A stretch of DNA of 64,000 nt from Pegoplata infirma (GCA_963921195.1 OY992540.1:175059896-175123895); one strand, 5' to 3'; shown: positions 45,540 to 57,700, counted from the stretch's first letter. Numbers and translations are program-made. The notes: generated from the sequence alone by a model not told the origin.

Positions 45540-46975
45540 ATGGATACATCAACCAATAAAAAATTTTTAGTCGATGCAGCTGCATCCTCTGTCGGAAATG
45601 CCACTGGGCTGTCCGACAGTACACAACATATTATGGGCGCTATAGAGCACCATATAATGGATGACCTAACTGCAACAGTGCAAACCCAAGATCATCCACA
45701 AAATAGTGATATTGAAGTACCACTCACATGCACTGATTCTACCCCAAGTGATGCAATTGTGCGCACAGGTAAGGATCAACAAAGGCAGATCGAAGACGTG
45801 TCGCAAGAACTTGAATCTGCGAATTCTGAAACCGACACGGAGACCATAGAATCCGATCTTAAAAGTATATGCTCCGACAGATCAGGAGCTGAAATCATAG
45901 GCAGCAGCCTTGACAAACTGGGAGTACAAACGGGCACGCCATTTGTTAAATTTAACTCTGCCGAAAGACGACTTTTTAAGAAAGCCTTAGCTTAGGGCAA
46001 ACACGAGAGCAGGCTTTAGTGATTGCCAAAGCTCCACCACAAAAAAGAGCCACTAATAAACGTGGGTTGTCAGATGAAAAGGTAGTCTCAATGGAGAAGA
46101 AAACCAAATCGAATGCCAACTAATCATACGTCGCTCTACCCCAGTCAACCAAACCATCTTTTAGCCAAGTTGTTGGCACAGTTAAAGTTGGCTTCGTTAC
46201 AGACGACACGTCGAAGAATCCACTGACAAGTGAACAGATAGCTGTCGTGCAGGAAGTGATTATCGACGTAACGATAGCTCTTGGTGAAGAGGTCCAGCCC
46301 CAGTATGATGGCTGCTTTCCGAGAACGGGATGGGTTATGGTCGTATGCGCAAACCGAAAAACTGCGGACTTTCTCATTGGGAATATCGAGGCTGTGAGGA
46401 CCGCTTATGGTTTCAGCGTGGCGATCGTGGAGGAATCTAGTTTCCCACGCTCGCACTACGTTAGAGGCTACTTCCCTCACAGCGTCGATTTTTCAAATGA
46501 GAAGGTTCTTGCAACGATAGCAGTTCAAAACGGCATCAGGGCCAAAGACTGGAAGGTGGTGAAGAGGGCTAATGAGGGTCAACTTCTCCAACTTCTTTTC
46601 GCGGTCGATGACCTGTCTTGGGCTAAGCTATGTGAGCTTAATGGTAAAATTGCATACCGGTATGGTCGAGTCAAATTGATGTTAAAGGATGTCAACCGTG
46701 ATTCTGCACCACAAAAAAAACCACCAACCGGCAAAATTACAAAGCCAAACGTTAACGCAGAAGATGGCGGCAAAGCATTAGTTGCTCCAATGGACGAGGG
46801 TCCTTCCACCAGTCGTGCTGCTCAACAAAAACCAACAGCTTCTACGCTACCACCGGTAGAAGCTAAAAAGCTCCAAAAGGAACGCCCCCCACAAAACAAC
46901 TATAGACAAAAGGGGCCACGGAGAGCGCGGTTACAAAAGTTAGCGGCAATCTCCAAATCCGATTTTCCAGGATGA
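45540..46975 (+). pseudogene. ORF1 of the LOA-like element, broken by a frameshift and a stop
   Basis: ATG 45540 reads MDTSTNKKFLVDAAAS... to KKALA then TAG (45993). A -1 type shift just before that stop continues the protein (LGQTREQALVIAKAPPQKRA) up to a TAA at 46121, after which the same frame runs to TGA 46973-46975. The second part has WVMVVCANRKTADFLIGNIE, VAIVEESSFPRSHYVRGYF and a Lys/Pro-rich tail; it resembles the ORF1 of the other family and the DUF4780-type domain. The N-terminal part is acidic and Ser/Thr-rich. No zinc knuckle. An apparent separate ORF at 46247 begins at GTG and is only the tail of this one. Confidence 0.85.
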
Positions 46976-49900
46976 TGAGCACCCTTAAGGTGCTGCAGGC
47001 GAACTTGCATCACGCTAAAGGAGCGTCGGCTACATTGTGCAAGACCTTCGCCTGCGAACAGATAGCCATGGCTCTACTCCAAGAACCATGGGCTGTCAAG
47101 GGTAAGATAATGGGCCTTCAACATGAATCAGGTAAATTGATTTATCATCGTAGCGATTGTATCGATGTTCCGCCAAGAACGGCGATCTTAATAGATAAAC
47201 ACATAAATTTTCTCCCCATTCCAGAATTCATCCAGAGGGATTTGGTGTCGGCCATTATTGAGGTTCCAACGGAGAAGGGAACGAGGGAAGTAGTCTGTGC
47301 CTCAGCATACTTTGCAGGTGAGGGACCGATACCTCCGGTGGAGGTCACAAAGCTGGTAAGTTATTGTCAGAAAAACAACTTTCAGTTTATAATTGGGTGT
47401 GATGCCAACGCACATCATACCATATGGGGGAGTAGCAACATAAATGATAGGGGTAGGGATCTTCTTGATTATTTAGGTTTTAATCAGATAGATATTTTGA
47501 ACAAGGGATCCAAACCTACTTTTATTAATGTTATTAGGGAGGAGGTATTAGATCTCACTTTAGCTAGTCCTTTCATATCCACTTATATAAACAATTGGAG
47601 GGTGTCAGATGAAGTCTCAATGTCTGATCATCAGCACATTCGATTTGACATTCCGGGCAATCTGTCACTCACTCAAGAGTTTATATCAAGGAAGAATACT
47701 AACTGGATTTCTTATAGGGAATCTATCGCTTCTAAAGCTGACCTGCTGATCACCGATATTGGTTCCATAGGGGACCTAGAAGTGGCAGCAGGACAGCTTG
47801 ATCAAGTGATTAAATCCTCGTATCATGAAAGCAGCACAATACGTCAACAAAAGGTACGACGTAAGGTCCCATGGTGGAGTGGTGCTCTTGATGATATGCG
47901 GAAGAAAGTTAGAAAACTTTTTAATGAGGCCAATCGTACTGGGAACTGGGATACTTATAGAAGTTCTCTGACTGAGTACAACAAGGAAATTAGAAGATCC
48001 AAAAGGGCATCTTGGAGGAAATTCTGTGAAAGCATAGAAGATACTCCTACAGTCGCAAGACTACATAAAACGTTAGTGAAATCCTCTACGAACGAAATGG
48101 GTCTTTTAAGGGGAAATAACGGTATATATACCAAGGACCGAAAGAAGACTTTGGAGTTGTTATTACATATTCACTTTCCTGATTCGATCATTTGTGATCC
48201 TTCAGGAAATAATAATATACACGACCCCATAAGATTTTGTAGAAGAACATCTAATCTTTCAGGCGTCATCTTTGACCCGGATAAGGTTAGATGGGCCATT
48301 AAGTCCTTTGATCCGTTTAAATCCCCTGGGGGGGACGAAATCTTCCCCGCTCTTTTGCAGAATGGGTTAGACTTTCTTTTAGATACATTAGTATCTGTTT
48401 TTAGATCCAGCTTTATATTTGGACACATCCCTTCTCTTTGGAGGAAGGTAAATGTTGTATTCATACCTAAAGCTGGAAATAGACCGGCTGAATTGCCAAA
48501 ATCGTATAGACCCATAAGTCTTACATCCTTCCTTCTGAAGACTATGGAAAGATTACTGGATCTTCACTTAAGATCCACATACTTCGATCAATATCCTTTA
48601 CACAGGAATCAGTATGCATATGCAAAAGGCAAATCTACTGATTCGGCTTTACATCATCTGGTGACGGTTATAGAAAAAGCCCATAAGGACAAGGAAATAG
48701 CTCTTTGTGCCTTTCTGGATATTGAGGGAGCTTTTGATAATACTGGTTATGACTCCATTGAATCTGCACTTCGATGTAGAGGTGTAGATCAGGGTACATG
48801 TAGATGGATTAAGAACATGCTAGAGAGCAGGGAAATAACCGCATCTATGGGTTGCACTCGAGTCAGAGTGAATGCCGTTAAAGGCTGTCCTCAGGGCGGC
48901 GTCCTATCTCCACTACTTTGGTCCTTGGTGATAGACGACTTGTGCAACGCTCTACGTTTGGTAATGGGCTGGTGCACTGAACAGGGTCTTTCCATTAACC
49001 CTAACAAGACTATTATAGTCCCGTTTACTAGGAGAAGAAATCTCAATTTAGGTATAATTTCCGTAGGGAATACTATTATCCAACTCTCTAAGGAGGTTAA
49101 GTATCTGGGAGTTATCTTGGATACGAAACTTACTTGGAATTCACATTTAGACGGCACTATCAGAAAGGCTATTGCGGCATTATGGGCAGCGAATAGGATT
49201 GTTGGTAGGACCTGGGGATTGAGCCCCAAAATGGTCATGTGGATCTACAAGATGATTGTAAGACCGATCATGACGTACGCTGCCATAGTCTGGTGGCCGA
49301 AGACTATACAGGGAGATGCCACCGTAAGACTAGGCAAGGTACAGCGTCTGGCCTGCACTCTAATCACGGGTGCTATGAGAACCTGCCCAACTTTGGCCCA
49401 AGAAGCCATTTTGGGTCTCACACCTCTCGACATATTTATTAGATCTACGGCAACTATGGCTGCGCGTAGAATGAATATCGATTACTCTGACCCCCGCAAC
49501 TTGAGCGGTCACTCCAATATTCTTTCTACAATAGGAATTAGGGAAAACCTAGATATGCCGACGGATAGAGTAAACACTGTGCTTCGCTTTGGAAGGAAAT
49601 TTGAGATCGTGATACCGAGTAGACCAGAGTGGGATGAAGGTGGTCCATATGTGGATACTAGAAGCCTAAACTGGTATACTGACGGATCTAAAATGTCCTC
49701 TGGAGTTGGCGCTGGTGTCTACGGTCCAAACACGCGGATCTCCGAACCAATGGGTAGGTGGCCTACAGTTTTTCAGGCTGAAATTCAGGCTATTACAATA
49801 TGCGCTAGGGTTAATATTGCAAAGGGTATGAAGGGTACTCATATTTCAATCTTCTCTGATAGCCAGGCAGCACTTCAAGCGCTGTCTTCTTGGGAATTCA

Positions 49901-50487
49901 AATCCAAAATGACACTGGAATGTTTTGATACCCTTCAGCAGCTGGCCGGGAGAAACAAAATTACTCTATTTTGGATCCATGGTCATAGAGGTTTTGAGGG
50001 TAATGAGATAGCGGATGAGCTTGCTAGAAATGCCTCCGCTACTCCTATGACCGGACCCGAACCCTATTGTGGGGTAAACTGGTCCACCTTCTCGAATATG
50101 ATTAGGGGTTTGGAAAGAACCGACTTCTTAAACTTGTGGGAAAATTCAGGAGGTCTACGACAATCCAAGGCACTAATCGCTCCATTATCATATGGAAGTA
50201 TACTTAATCACACCAAAAGTGACATTAGGTTACTGACAGGTTTTCTCACCGGGCATTATAAGGTAAATTATCACTTGCATAATTTAAACCTTTGTGCATC
50301 GTCTTTGTGTCGACTTTGTCTTGAGGAAGTGGAGACAACGCAACACATATTATGTGAATGCATCGCAATATGTAGGATCAGAAGACGGTTCTTAGACAAG
50401 GAATTGCTTAATTCTGAGGATATAAGGCTAGCTTCTCCATCCTCTGTTATAATGTTCATTAGGAACATTGAACAGAGTTTGAATTAG
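46972..50487 (+). pseudogene. ORF2 of the LOA-like element: endonuclease, RT lacking the YADD box, RNase H
   Basis: The 1171-codon frame is uninterrupted. Endonuclease: LQANLHHAKGAS, LLQEPWAV, GCDANAHHTIWGS, SDHQHIRF. RT: KSPGGDE, RPISLTSFLLKTMERLL, LDIEGAFDNT, CPQGGVLSPLLWSLVIDDL. The sequence then passes straight to CNALRLVMGWCTEQGLSINPNKT: compared with the ORF2 at 6972-10565 about 34 residues, including the YADD catalytic pair, are missing in frame near 48945. RNase H: WYTDGSK, FQAEIQAI, FSDSQAAL, GHRGFEGNEIADELA. C-terminal motif CRLC...HILCEC. The protein should be unable to polymerise. Translation is probably coupled to ORF1 through the ATGA overlap at 46972-46975. Confidence 0.9.
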
Positions 50488-51536
50488 ATTAATGGATCTT
50501 GGCACAAAAGACCCATAAGGGTCGCAGTGCCGGCCGTTAGGGCTAGATCACCCCTTGAAAAAAAAAAAAAAAAAATGATGCCAAGGACAGGGGTACATTC
50601 CACTCAGCAAGATGGGATAGAGATTATAACCCAGATCTTTGCTTTGTCTCATCATTAGCCTCAAATCCTCTCCCCGCAACTCGTATGGTTTTGAGAAATT
50701 TCCCGCAAAGTCAACATCGGCCAGTCATCATTGACATAGGAACAAAAATCCCACTGGTAAATAGTGTCCCAAAACCCAGATGGAACTTTCGGAAAGCAGA
50801 CTGGAAAAAATTCTCCACACTTTTAGTTGATGCGATTCGTTTCATTCCCCCATTATCTTCCAACTATGACCGATTTGTTGGATTAATTATTGCATCTGCA
50901 AAGAAATCCATACCAAGGGGCTTCCGAAAGGAATATATTCCATGTTAGAATGAGGACAGTATAGATTGTATAATGAATTCTGCATAAATGAGAGTCAAGA
51001 AACAGCTGAAGCATTACTGCTTAGTTTGGATGAAGCAAGAAATGAAATGTGGACTAGTTCTTTAGAAAATATGGACTTCAAACACTCTAGCCGTGTTTGT
51101 GTTTTGATTGGATTAATTTTTATTTTCCACTTATGAAAATATTTATTGCAATTAAAAAGTCCGATTTCCATCTTTTTAAGGAGCGCACTAGTAAGTTTGC
51201 TTGAGGAGATTAATGCAGTATCATCTGCGTAATAAGCTATTTTCATATATTTTGGGACTTTAAAGTCTGATGTATATATCGAGTAGAGCAATGGGGACAA
51301 AACTGATCCTTGAGGTAACCCTGTTGTAATAGTTTTTGAAGATGATGTGTCATTATTAATCGCACCTTAAAGGTTCTGTCTTCAATGAAATCTGCAATAA
51401 GTTTGCATAGATATTTTGGAGTATTTGCGACTAATAGCTTATATAACAGGCCATTATGCCAAACAGTGTCAAAGGCTTTTTCTATATCTAGCAGAATAAG
51501 GCCCGTTGTTCGTTTATTGTATTTATTTTTAGTAAT

Positions 51537-52835
51537 CCCAGCAAACAAGCAGACTCAATTTAGACTCCAAAATGGGCTCCAAAAATATAACAAGAATTTC
51601 AAATTTTTGTATGAAAGTGGTTCATCCAAAAGAGCCTTCTTTTTTGACTCCAATATAACTCCGTAAAATGAGCGTAAAAGGCGAAATTTCCCACATAAAT
51701 TTGAGCTTTTTCGGAGTCTAAAAAGAGCCCAATGAGGGAGCGTTCAATTCCTGGTCCTTTTTTTGATAATTTTTGTAGCCAATATAAAAAAACTGAATAA
51801 AATAATGAAATTTTTGCATCTGAAATTAGTTTATTAAAACTTTAAACAAGGTCGCTGTTCCAAAAAAAGTAATTCACATAAAAAATGTGAATATGAAAAT
51901 TTCCGAATTTTTTTGGTGTTCTAGATTTCACATCCGAATTTCTTTTTCGTTTTGTTTCACATAAATAAAATTTGGTGAAAGTAAAACGAATGCAATTTTT
52001 TCCTTATAGTTTTTTAAATTTTAATTATTCGATTTCAACTTCAAATCAAAACGTGATCAACAAAACACTAAACTTGATTTCATGTGATTCGGAAATTTTC
52101 ATGTGAATTGAAAAGTTGTGAAAGACAGAACAGAGGCCCAAGAGATAAATACAATATATACATAAAAGCTTCATAACACTATTAATTATATAAACATACA
52201 AATACGTAATAAAAAAAGAAACACATTTTACATAAAATTTCACTTCTAAATACAAATATCTTTGACGTCCAGCACGATTTCTTCCTTCCATCTACAATGG
52301 CAAAAAATTGGTGTATGTAACACATTTGTGGTGCACATAATTTTTTAATTGTTGATCTTGCAGCTGGATTTCCATATATTTTTTATTTCCTCCCGGTATA
52401 TTTAGCACGCTGAATACTTTTTACGCGTTCAGTTATACGGTTAATTGATATTGTTTCGTTGAAAAAAAAATATTTAAAAATTGTTTGGCAAATAAAACAT
52501 TTCAAAATAATATAATAAAAAGTGACTGGCTCCAAAACGACTAGTTTTTTTGAGCCTTTTTGGATTGCTTAAAAAGCAATACAATTTCCCCAATTTTTGG
52601 AGTCGTTTCAGACTCTATTTAATGATTATAAAAATTCCCTTACATTTTAGAGTTTTTTTGGACTATTTTTAGATGACTCTTTTTTTAATCGAAAAAAAGA
52701 GTGTTTTATAAACAACAATTTTTTAAGCTCACAAAAAATATTCAAATTTGAATCATTATGGTCTTCAAAATATGTATGCTCCAAAAACAATCCATTTATA
52801 TAGTCATTTAGAAGTCAAACATTTGGAGCACTCCA
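51537..52835. mobile_element. DNA element interrupting the jockey-like RT
   Basis: It begins CCCAGCAAACAAGCAGACTC directly after RT coding DNA (AAT flank), like the CCC-ended group. The right end is not cleanly inverted, so the boundary near 52835 comes from where RT coding resumes. The interior has GACTCCAAAA/GGCTCCAAAA words near both ends and contains the 289-bp MITE 51850-52138. No transposase. Confidence 0.55.
51850..52138 (+). mobile_element. 289-bp MITE, copy 3 (CAA duplication)
   Basis: GGTCGCTGTTCC at the left (one change from copy 1) and AGAACAGAGGCC at the right, flanked by CAA on both sides. Same length, order and near-identical sequence as copy 1 at 35359-35647. Confidence 0.9.
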
Positions 52836-53162
52836 AATTTTGTTAAATCCAAATTGTTCATTAGCAACAACAGAGTTATTAGAAACGAGTTCATTTAGAC
52901 GATGATGTAGTATTTTTTCGAATATTTTACCTATATTGCTTAACAGACTGATAGGTCTGTAGCTGCTAGGGTTATTTTTTGGTTTGTTAGGTTTGCTGGT
53001 AGCTATAACCTTGGCATTTTTAAAATGTTTTGGAAAGTAGTTAAGTTTAATGCAGCTATTAAATAATGTTACCATTAGTTTTAAGGCTTTGATTGGAAGC
53101 TTCTTTAAAAGAAGGTTGGGAACATTGTCGAACCCCGGGGATTTAGAAGCTTTTAAAATAAT

Positions 53163-53925
53163 AATAATAAATTTCTAAGTTTTAGAAAGAAAATTATGAA
53201 AAAATGAGTCATTCAAATATTATTCAAAACTTTGGAAACTTCTTAATACGCAGGGAGTTAATTAAAAAAAAATACCTATTGTAAATTAAAAATAATAAAT
53301 AAAAAACATTTTACAAGTGGACCCCATTAATTTAGAGAAGCCCGACTCAATGGGTCGCCTCTGACTTTGATCCAAAAATTTTGCTCTGCCCTGCTTAGCT
53401 TTCGGGATAGTGTCCGGAAAATTTTAAAAATTAAATAACTTAAAAACTATTACTCTGGGTTATATATGGTTTTGAATTGAGAAAAGTGTGAAAGAAAAAT
53501 TTTAATTTTTCTAAAAATTTAAGACATCCTGGTTTGTTTCTTACTAGTTTCATATTATCCAGGTATTATCTGGGTATTTAAGTCGTATTCTATGCATCAA
53601 GAACTACAAAATTGATTTTTTTAGTTTTTCCCGTTCAGGCAGTATTTACCGAGATATGTACATTTTTGGAATTTTCGGTAATTGAAATTTGTTGGTTAAA
53701 AATTAGAACCAAAACGGACTCGTTACTTGATTTTGTTCTATTTCACTCTTTCTTTATTAGTTTTCAAATTTTCAAAGTTAGGAGTTACCTAGTCTTTACA
53801 TAAAAATTAGTATTTTTGTTTTTTAAATAACTCTTAAATGTTATTTAAGAAGAATATAATCATCTGTACACTTTAGATCTACATTTAAATTATATTGGAA
53901 GAACCTAATTCAAATATAAAGAAAA
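53163..53925. other. No gene seen; diverged dispersed repeat
   Basis: AT-rich. 53325-53470 is a decayed relative of 29540-29760. The frame at 53612-53803 shows no recognisable motif. Confidence 0.45.
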
Positions 53926-53937
53926 CAGATTACCACA

Positions 53938-56672
53938 TAACGTCACCTTAAATGCAAAACAACGTAACCACAAAAAAATCAAAATCGAGTTTTTGATTGA
54001 TTATGATGCATTTGACTAAACTACATGTCTCTGGAAAATTTTGGAAGTCTAAGTTCAAAAATTGCGAATTTATTAACAATAAACAAAAAAACGTATCAGC
54101 AAGTGCATGCATTTCATAAACCAAAACAACGTAACAGCAGTGTTACACACACAATTTATATGTAAACGGGCAAATATTAATATATTTTTATATATTGAAA
54201 TCGCATAAATATTTAAGACATTCACCATACAAATTGAATGAATATTTCTGATAAAAATTTACATAAAATTTTCAAAAAATGTATCTTTTAAAATTTTCCA
54301 AAATTGTATTTTTTTTTTTTTAATTTGTCTTTTTTTAACCAAATATTTTTTGTTTTAATTTAATAGGTCCGTTCGATTACGTTACGACTGTTTTACTATT
54401 TTTACTACAGCTGGAAATTTTTAATAAAAAAGTAAACAAAACTTTCCAGTGTTAGTAAAAATAGTTTGAATTTTTGGTAATCGAATTGAAATACTGTTTG
54501 GCCTTGTTAAAAAAGAATGTAGCTTCTATTTAAAATTAATTTTGAGAAATTGAATTTTAAAATGTCGTTTTTTCAACAGTAATTCCGTGGGGTATTTTTT
54601 TTTTGTAAATGAAAATAGCTAGATCCGCAGGTTTTGCAAATCCTGTTTCAAATTCTGTGTAATTTACCAGTACAATTGGAAAGTTTTTCCTAAGAATACA
54701 CAGAGTTTTTTTTTTAAATGTATCGTTTCTTCGGAAAACTTTTCCTAAACCCAACCCAATTTTAAGAATTTAAAAAAAATGCTAAAACTTCAAAATTTTC
54801 TTTACAAAAACAACCCTTTGACTCTGAGGTAAAACTTTAAGTATTATTTTTTTAACCAAGTGAGATCAAAAACTTTAATTTTTTTTGATATTTACTACAG
54901 CAAAATTCTATAAATATGTAGATAAACCCTTACCTTTTATAAGAACTCTTAAGTATTTTATAGAATCTGAAAGATTTTATATAAAAAATTTTAAGTATAA
55001 AGGTTTTAAAGGTTTTAAAAATTTTTGAAGATCTCGAAGTTTTTTTTTGAAAGATGTAAAGCAAATGCTTAAGTTTTGTTTTTGAAGATATTGACGATAT
55101 TATACCATATTCGAATTCATTTAAACTAGTTTATTTATTCGTTTTCTCCATGCGTTAAACGTCAAATTTAAACGGCGTTTTATTTTGACAAATAAATTTT
55201 ATAGGAAAAACGAGAAATGTATCTAGTTTTAATGAGCGCGAATATGGCATTAAATCAGTTTAAAATGTTTAAGAACCAAAAACGAATGGAAAAAATCAAA
55301 ATTTTGAAATCATGTATGTATGTTAAAATCTTTGTTGGCTTGTAAAAATGAATGGGGGTTTGGTTACATTGCACCCCTCTAGAAGCGACTCCTAGGGAAT
55401 TGTTTTGACAAAAAAGTGGCGGTAAAGGGGTAAAAAAGCACCAACGATTGCCTCGGGGTCGCTTCAAGAGAAGTTCAATGGAAGATTGACCCCCATTCAT
55501 TTTTAGAACCCAACATTTTTCTTACTACTCTACTCCTTCTCGTTACTCCCGATGGGAGCATCCATACAAAATGCAATTTTTATAAAATAACTCTCATCTC
55601 TCTAACTGTCCCAAGGATGTTCCTACACTGAAAAAAAATTTCATGAATTTTCATTAAATTTAGTTAAATTTAACTAAAAATTGGGTAATTTTCCTAACTG
55701 TGAGGAAATTAAAGGCGGCAGCCAAAATTAGGCCAATTTTGGATGGTGCTGGCGGACACAATATTTACACCTCGGATTTCATTTTTGATTTAAAGTCATC
55801 TACACGAGCTTTCAAACTAGTAAAAATAATCAACATGTTCTGAACGAAACTTTTTATCTAAAGTCAAAAGAGTGTTGGTACTTTGTACAAAAAAAAATCG
55901 TATTTTTTCAATTTTTAACTTTAAAATAATGTATTTTCGGACTAAAACAAGATATCGGTTTGTTATTTTTTTTTTTAAATCACAAATCTATATACATAGT
56001 TTTCAAATGAAATTAGTTTAAAATAAATTGGAATAAATTCGGCTTTGCTATTAGCAAAAAACTGGAGCCAGATCGGTAAAATTTTTAAATTATACATTTT
56101 AAAATGGTTCTATCTCGGAAAGTATAAGAGATAACCACACCAACTAAAGACGTTTTTTAGGCCGCTACTAGCACATTGTCAGCATATATTTTTTTTAAGA
56201 AAATTGATAACAAAAAAAATGGCAATTGTTTTAAGTGTTTGTATACAAAAGGCGCCCTACTTTGGGGGGTTCTGCTGCCTCCCCCGTTCAACCGCTGGAC
56301 TCCAACTTCCAAACTTAAGCTCAAAAATACGTTAGCTATAACCACTACAAATTTCATGGCTCTCGGTTCAGTACTTACTGAATGAATGGCTGAATTATTT
56401 TCAAAAAATTTGCAATTTATTCAACTTTGTGATGTTACGTCGTTTTGTTTTACAAAACACGATTCCACGAAAAACGTACCCACATATCTCAAAAAATATT
56501 AACAAAAACGACTTTTTTATTTCAGAAATGGATTTATCGCTGTATTTTAAGCTAACACTTCACAAAAGTCTTTTATATTGCAAATATATTTCATTTAATA
56601 ACGTTTTTTGCTTCTCCTGTAAAATTGTGAAAAGTGTTGTTACGTTGTTTTGCATTTGTGGTGACGATAAAT
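53938..56672. mobile_element. Probable foldback element with ATGCAAAACAACGTAAC arms
   Basis: CGTCACCTTAAATGCAAAAC... ACGTAACCAC at 53940-53975 is inverted at 56637-56668 (GTTACGTTGTTTTGCATTTG, then TGGTGACG). A second pair, CAAAACAACGTAAC near 54122 and GTTACGTCGTTTTG near 56432, lies inside. The long interior carries little recognisable sequence; 55255-55500 and 56150-56385 have frames without any motif. Boundaries uncertain. Confidence 0.4.
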
Positions 56673-56694
56673 TGAGTAAACTATCCCAGCAAAA

Positions 56695-57700
56695 AGAGCT
56701 TACCATTCACTACAAATTTCACCACAACTTATGAACCAGATGTACTTCTTCTTCAAATGAAACATTGATGAATTTAATATGGGCGTGACACACAAAGTAT
56801 GTTCTTTTTTTCGCCACTCTTCAGTGGCGAAAGATTGACACTTAAGTATAACATATATCACTAGTGTTTATTATGTACATATATATTAACATTTTTATCA
56901 CAACTTCTGAAGTAGTGATCCAGATGTTAATATAACTTGACCTTTTGAAACCGCTTTTTCATCACTTCTTTAGAAGTACATATTTCTTGGCATTTTGGGT
57001 GTGATTATGTCATTTTTATTTGGTGATTTAAACTTCTAAATTAGAAGTGATTTTTTCACGTCTTTTTGTAAGATTGATTGAAAGAGTATTTTTTTTATAA
57101 TATTTACACTTAAAACATTGTTCGACAGCAAAAACCTCCCAGTGAAATTTCTAACTGGTCCTTATAGATTTTGGTCTCCTGCTTCCAAATCTACCGTCCA
57201 AATTTTTCTAGCACGTACCGTTTTTGAGATATTCGCTGTTAAAAAGTATAAAAAAAATAATATTTTATATGAAATCAAGTCCACCAAATAGGACTTGATT
57301 TCATATAAAATGGACCTCCTGATTCCAAAACTGCAATCCAAATTTTTCAAGCATATTCTCTTTTTAAGATATTCGCGTTTGAAAATATTAGTGTGATTTA
57401 TAAAGAATATAAGTGCGTAACAGTGGAGTTCGAGTTTTTCAAACGCCAATATTTCAAAAACAGTACGCGATAGAAAAATTTGGATGACAGATTTGGAATA
57501 AAGATGTTTTATTTTTACTAAATCGAGTACTATTGTGTTTGAGCAACTTAAGAATACGTTACGGAGGAGACCCACATATTTCAATATTCAAACGCGAATA
57601 TCTTAAAAACCTTACGTGATAGAAAAACAAATTTCATTGATAACACCGCCCGACAAAAATTAAAAAGTTCGTTGAACACGAACTGGATAGTATACGTTTG
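56695..57700. mobile_element. Second copy of the CCCAGCAAAAA-ended element
   Basis: Starts CCCAGCAAAAAGAGCTTACC and follows the copy at 34307 in order: TTTAATATGGGCGTGACACA, TTCAGTGGCGAAAGATTGAC, CTTCTGAAGTAGTGATCC, TAGGACTTGATTTCATATAA and CAAACGCGAATATCTTAAAA. It lacks the hAT-like insertion that splits the other copy at ATGTAC, so it shows the empty site. The frame 57162-57584 also exists (shortened) in the other copy at 37259-37531, so it could be a relic of element coding DNA. The right end was not found. Confidence 0.7.

Larger units (their letters stand above)
44961..50574 (+). mobile_element. LOA-like non-LTR retrotransposon, poly-A tailed, 5-bp duplication ATGAT
   Basis: About 5.6 kb from TAGGCTGGCGC to a 16-17-base A tail at 50559-50574, flanked by ATGAT (44956-44960; 50575-50579). 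The 5' UTR is about 580 bp, followed by a broken ORF1, an ORF2 overlapping ORF1 by ATGA, and a 3' UTR of about 75 bp with GGGTCGCAGTGCCGGCC. A second family from the one at 6869: ORF2 similarity is clear but moderate. It lies antisense to the host gene. Confidence 0.93.
44436..51091 (+). pseudogene. APE-type non-LTR retrotransposon, endonuclease ORF split by the LOA-like insertion
   Basis: The ATG at 44436 opens an ORF with an AP-like endonuclease: RICQLNIESI, ILLQETR, YVKNNI, NIYKPP, YAGDFSSHHSLWR. It breaks at ...NMHLLYD (44960). The reading resumes at 50580 (AKDRGTFHSARWDRDY...) when the inserted element and one ATGAT are removed, continuing through HRPVIIDIG, PRWNFRKADW and IPRGFRKEYIPC. 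There a TGG-type codon is TAG (50946). Further similarity (YNEFCINESQETAEALL) is in another frame up to about 51091. RT and the rest are absent. Probably Jockey/I/Ingi-related; clade not assigned. 44220-44435 looks like its 5' UTR. Confidence 0.85.
51092..53162 (-). pseudogene. Jockey-like retrotransposon RT relic, interrupted
   Basis: Minus strand. 52836-53162 encodes the RT N-terminal part: KASKSPGFDNVPN, then MVTLFNSCIKLNYFP, KNNPSSYRPISLLSNIGKIFEKIL, ANEQFGFNK. 51243-51536 gives LILLDIEKAFDTVWHNGLLYKLL, and 51092-51300, after a frameshift, SPLLYSIYTSDFKVPKYMKIAYYADDTALISSSK to KINPIKTQT. The catalytic YADD is intact but the ORF is shifted at least once, truncated at both ends and split by the insertion 51537-52835. 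The style (LDIEKAFDTVWH, YADDTA) is that of jockey-clade elements. Confidence 0.85.
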
